Made by a program: the position numbers and the translations under genes
The notes under the pieces: generated by a model
Told to the model about the DNA's origin: nothing
The model's database searches: none
Seen by the model: only the letters and a program-made list of their open reading frames with translations
In this document: in pieces, positions 63,904-64,000 of the stretch
Layout: each line of letters begins with the position of its first letter
Position numbering within the stretch: position 1 is the stretch's first letter
Source of the DNA: a virus
Length of the DNA: 64,000 nt
Virus record (IMG/VR): IMGVR_UViG_3300047372_000605
Span: 28,959-92,958 of that record
Direction: 5' to 3' (one strand)

Positions 63904-64000
63904 ATGGAATGGTTTTATGTTTTTTCTAGGGACCAAAGTAATGATCAGATTGATTTACAAAGATTTGAAACATTGGATGAGGCTAATATCTATAAGACTA
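63904..64000 (+). CDS. 5' end of an unrecognised protein (partial)
   Basis: An ORF starts at ATG 63904 in the AAAAGTTATG context and is open to the window edge. The 32 visible residues (EWFYVFSRDQSNDQIDLQRF, then ETLDEANIYKT) do not identify it. Confidence 0.5.
   Translation, partial: MEWFYVFSRDQSNDQIDLQRFETLDEANIYKT

Overview
This window looks like part of a large, lytic, T4-like phage genome (myovirus type) infecting a member of the Bacteroidota, most likely a marine flavobacterium. The phage assignment rests on a T4-type replication core (family B polymerase, gp45-like clamp, gp44/gp62-like clamp loader), class I ribonucleotide reductase, PhoH, a tail protein with a self-cleaving S74 chaperone domain, a holin/endolysin pair, three tRNAs and dense packing with 1-4 nt overlaps. 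The host assignment rests on a protein with a type IX secretion (T9SS) C-terminal sorting domain and on promoters of Bacteroidota type (TTTGG, 19 nt, TATATT). The DNA is very AT-rich, and every supported gene is on the + strand.

Layout. 1-2867: end of an unknown gene, then nrdB-nrdA. 2960-9523: late and structural genes (S74 tail protein, LamG-like protein, GT9-like transferase, AT-hook protein, holin, amidase endolysin, membrane coiled-coil protein). 9564-16609: 7-deazaguanine pathway (DpdA-like transglycosylase, QueC, QueD, QueE, FolE) mixed with a secreted NUC1 nuclease, a lipoprotein, a phosphoribosyltransferase, a MazG-like enzyme and tRNA-Ser, -Gln and -Ala. 16602-27551: a DNA polymerase split into three reading frames, clamp, Hsp20, GroES, GroEL, clamp loader, Nmad1/DUF1599 protein, PD-(D/E)XK nuclease and a small DNA-binding protein. 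27553-38309: an 11 kb glycan cassette with five or more glycosyltransferases, an HAD protein, a PhyH-like oxygenase, sialic acid synthase NeuB, CMP-sialate synthetase NeuA, a GT29 sialyltransferase and an FkbM-GT2 fusion. 38306-43709: zinc-binding and HNH proteins, a 2OG oxygenase, a J-domain protein and PhoH. 43790-64000: many small ORFs, each small group behind a near-identical promoter, plus a 986-aa T9SS-targeted repeat protein with an outer-membrane-protein-like partner, GH73 glucosaminidase, DUF932 protein, HExxH protein and a RecA-fold ATPase.

How the genes fit together. FolE, QueD, QueE and QueC would make preQ0, and the DpdA-like enzyme would put a 7-deazaguanine base into phage DNA, probably as protection against host nucleases. 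QueF is not seen here. GroEL, GroES, Hsp20 and a J-domain protein form an unusually full phage folding set. The glycan cassette could make, activate and transfer a sialic-acid-like sugar, either to the virion or to the infected cell surface. The T9SS-tagged protein implies that the phage uses the host's own secretion machine to place a repeat protein outside the cell.

The main things worth a second look are the NeuB-NeuA-GT29 set, the T9SS-tagged protein, loss of zinc ligands in QueC and QueD, dyad symmetry in the promoter spacers, a second promoter class with an ACGTG box, and an uncharacterised structured RNA at about 59303-59442 flanked by a duplicated gene end.
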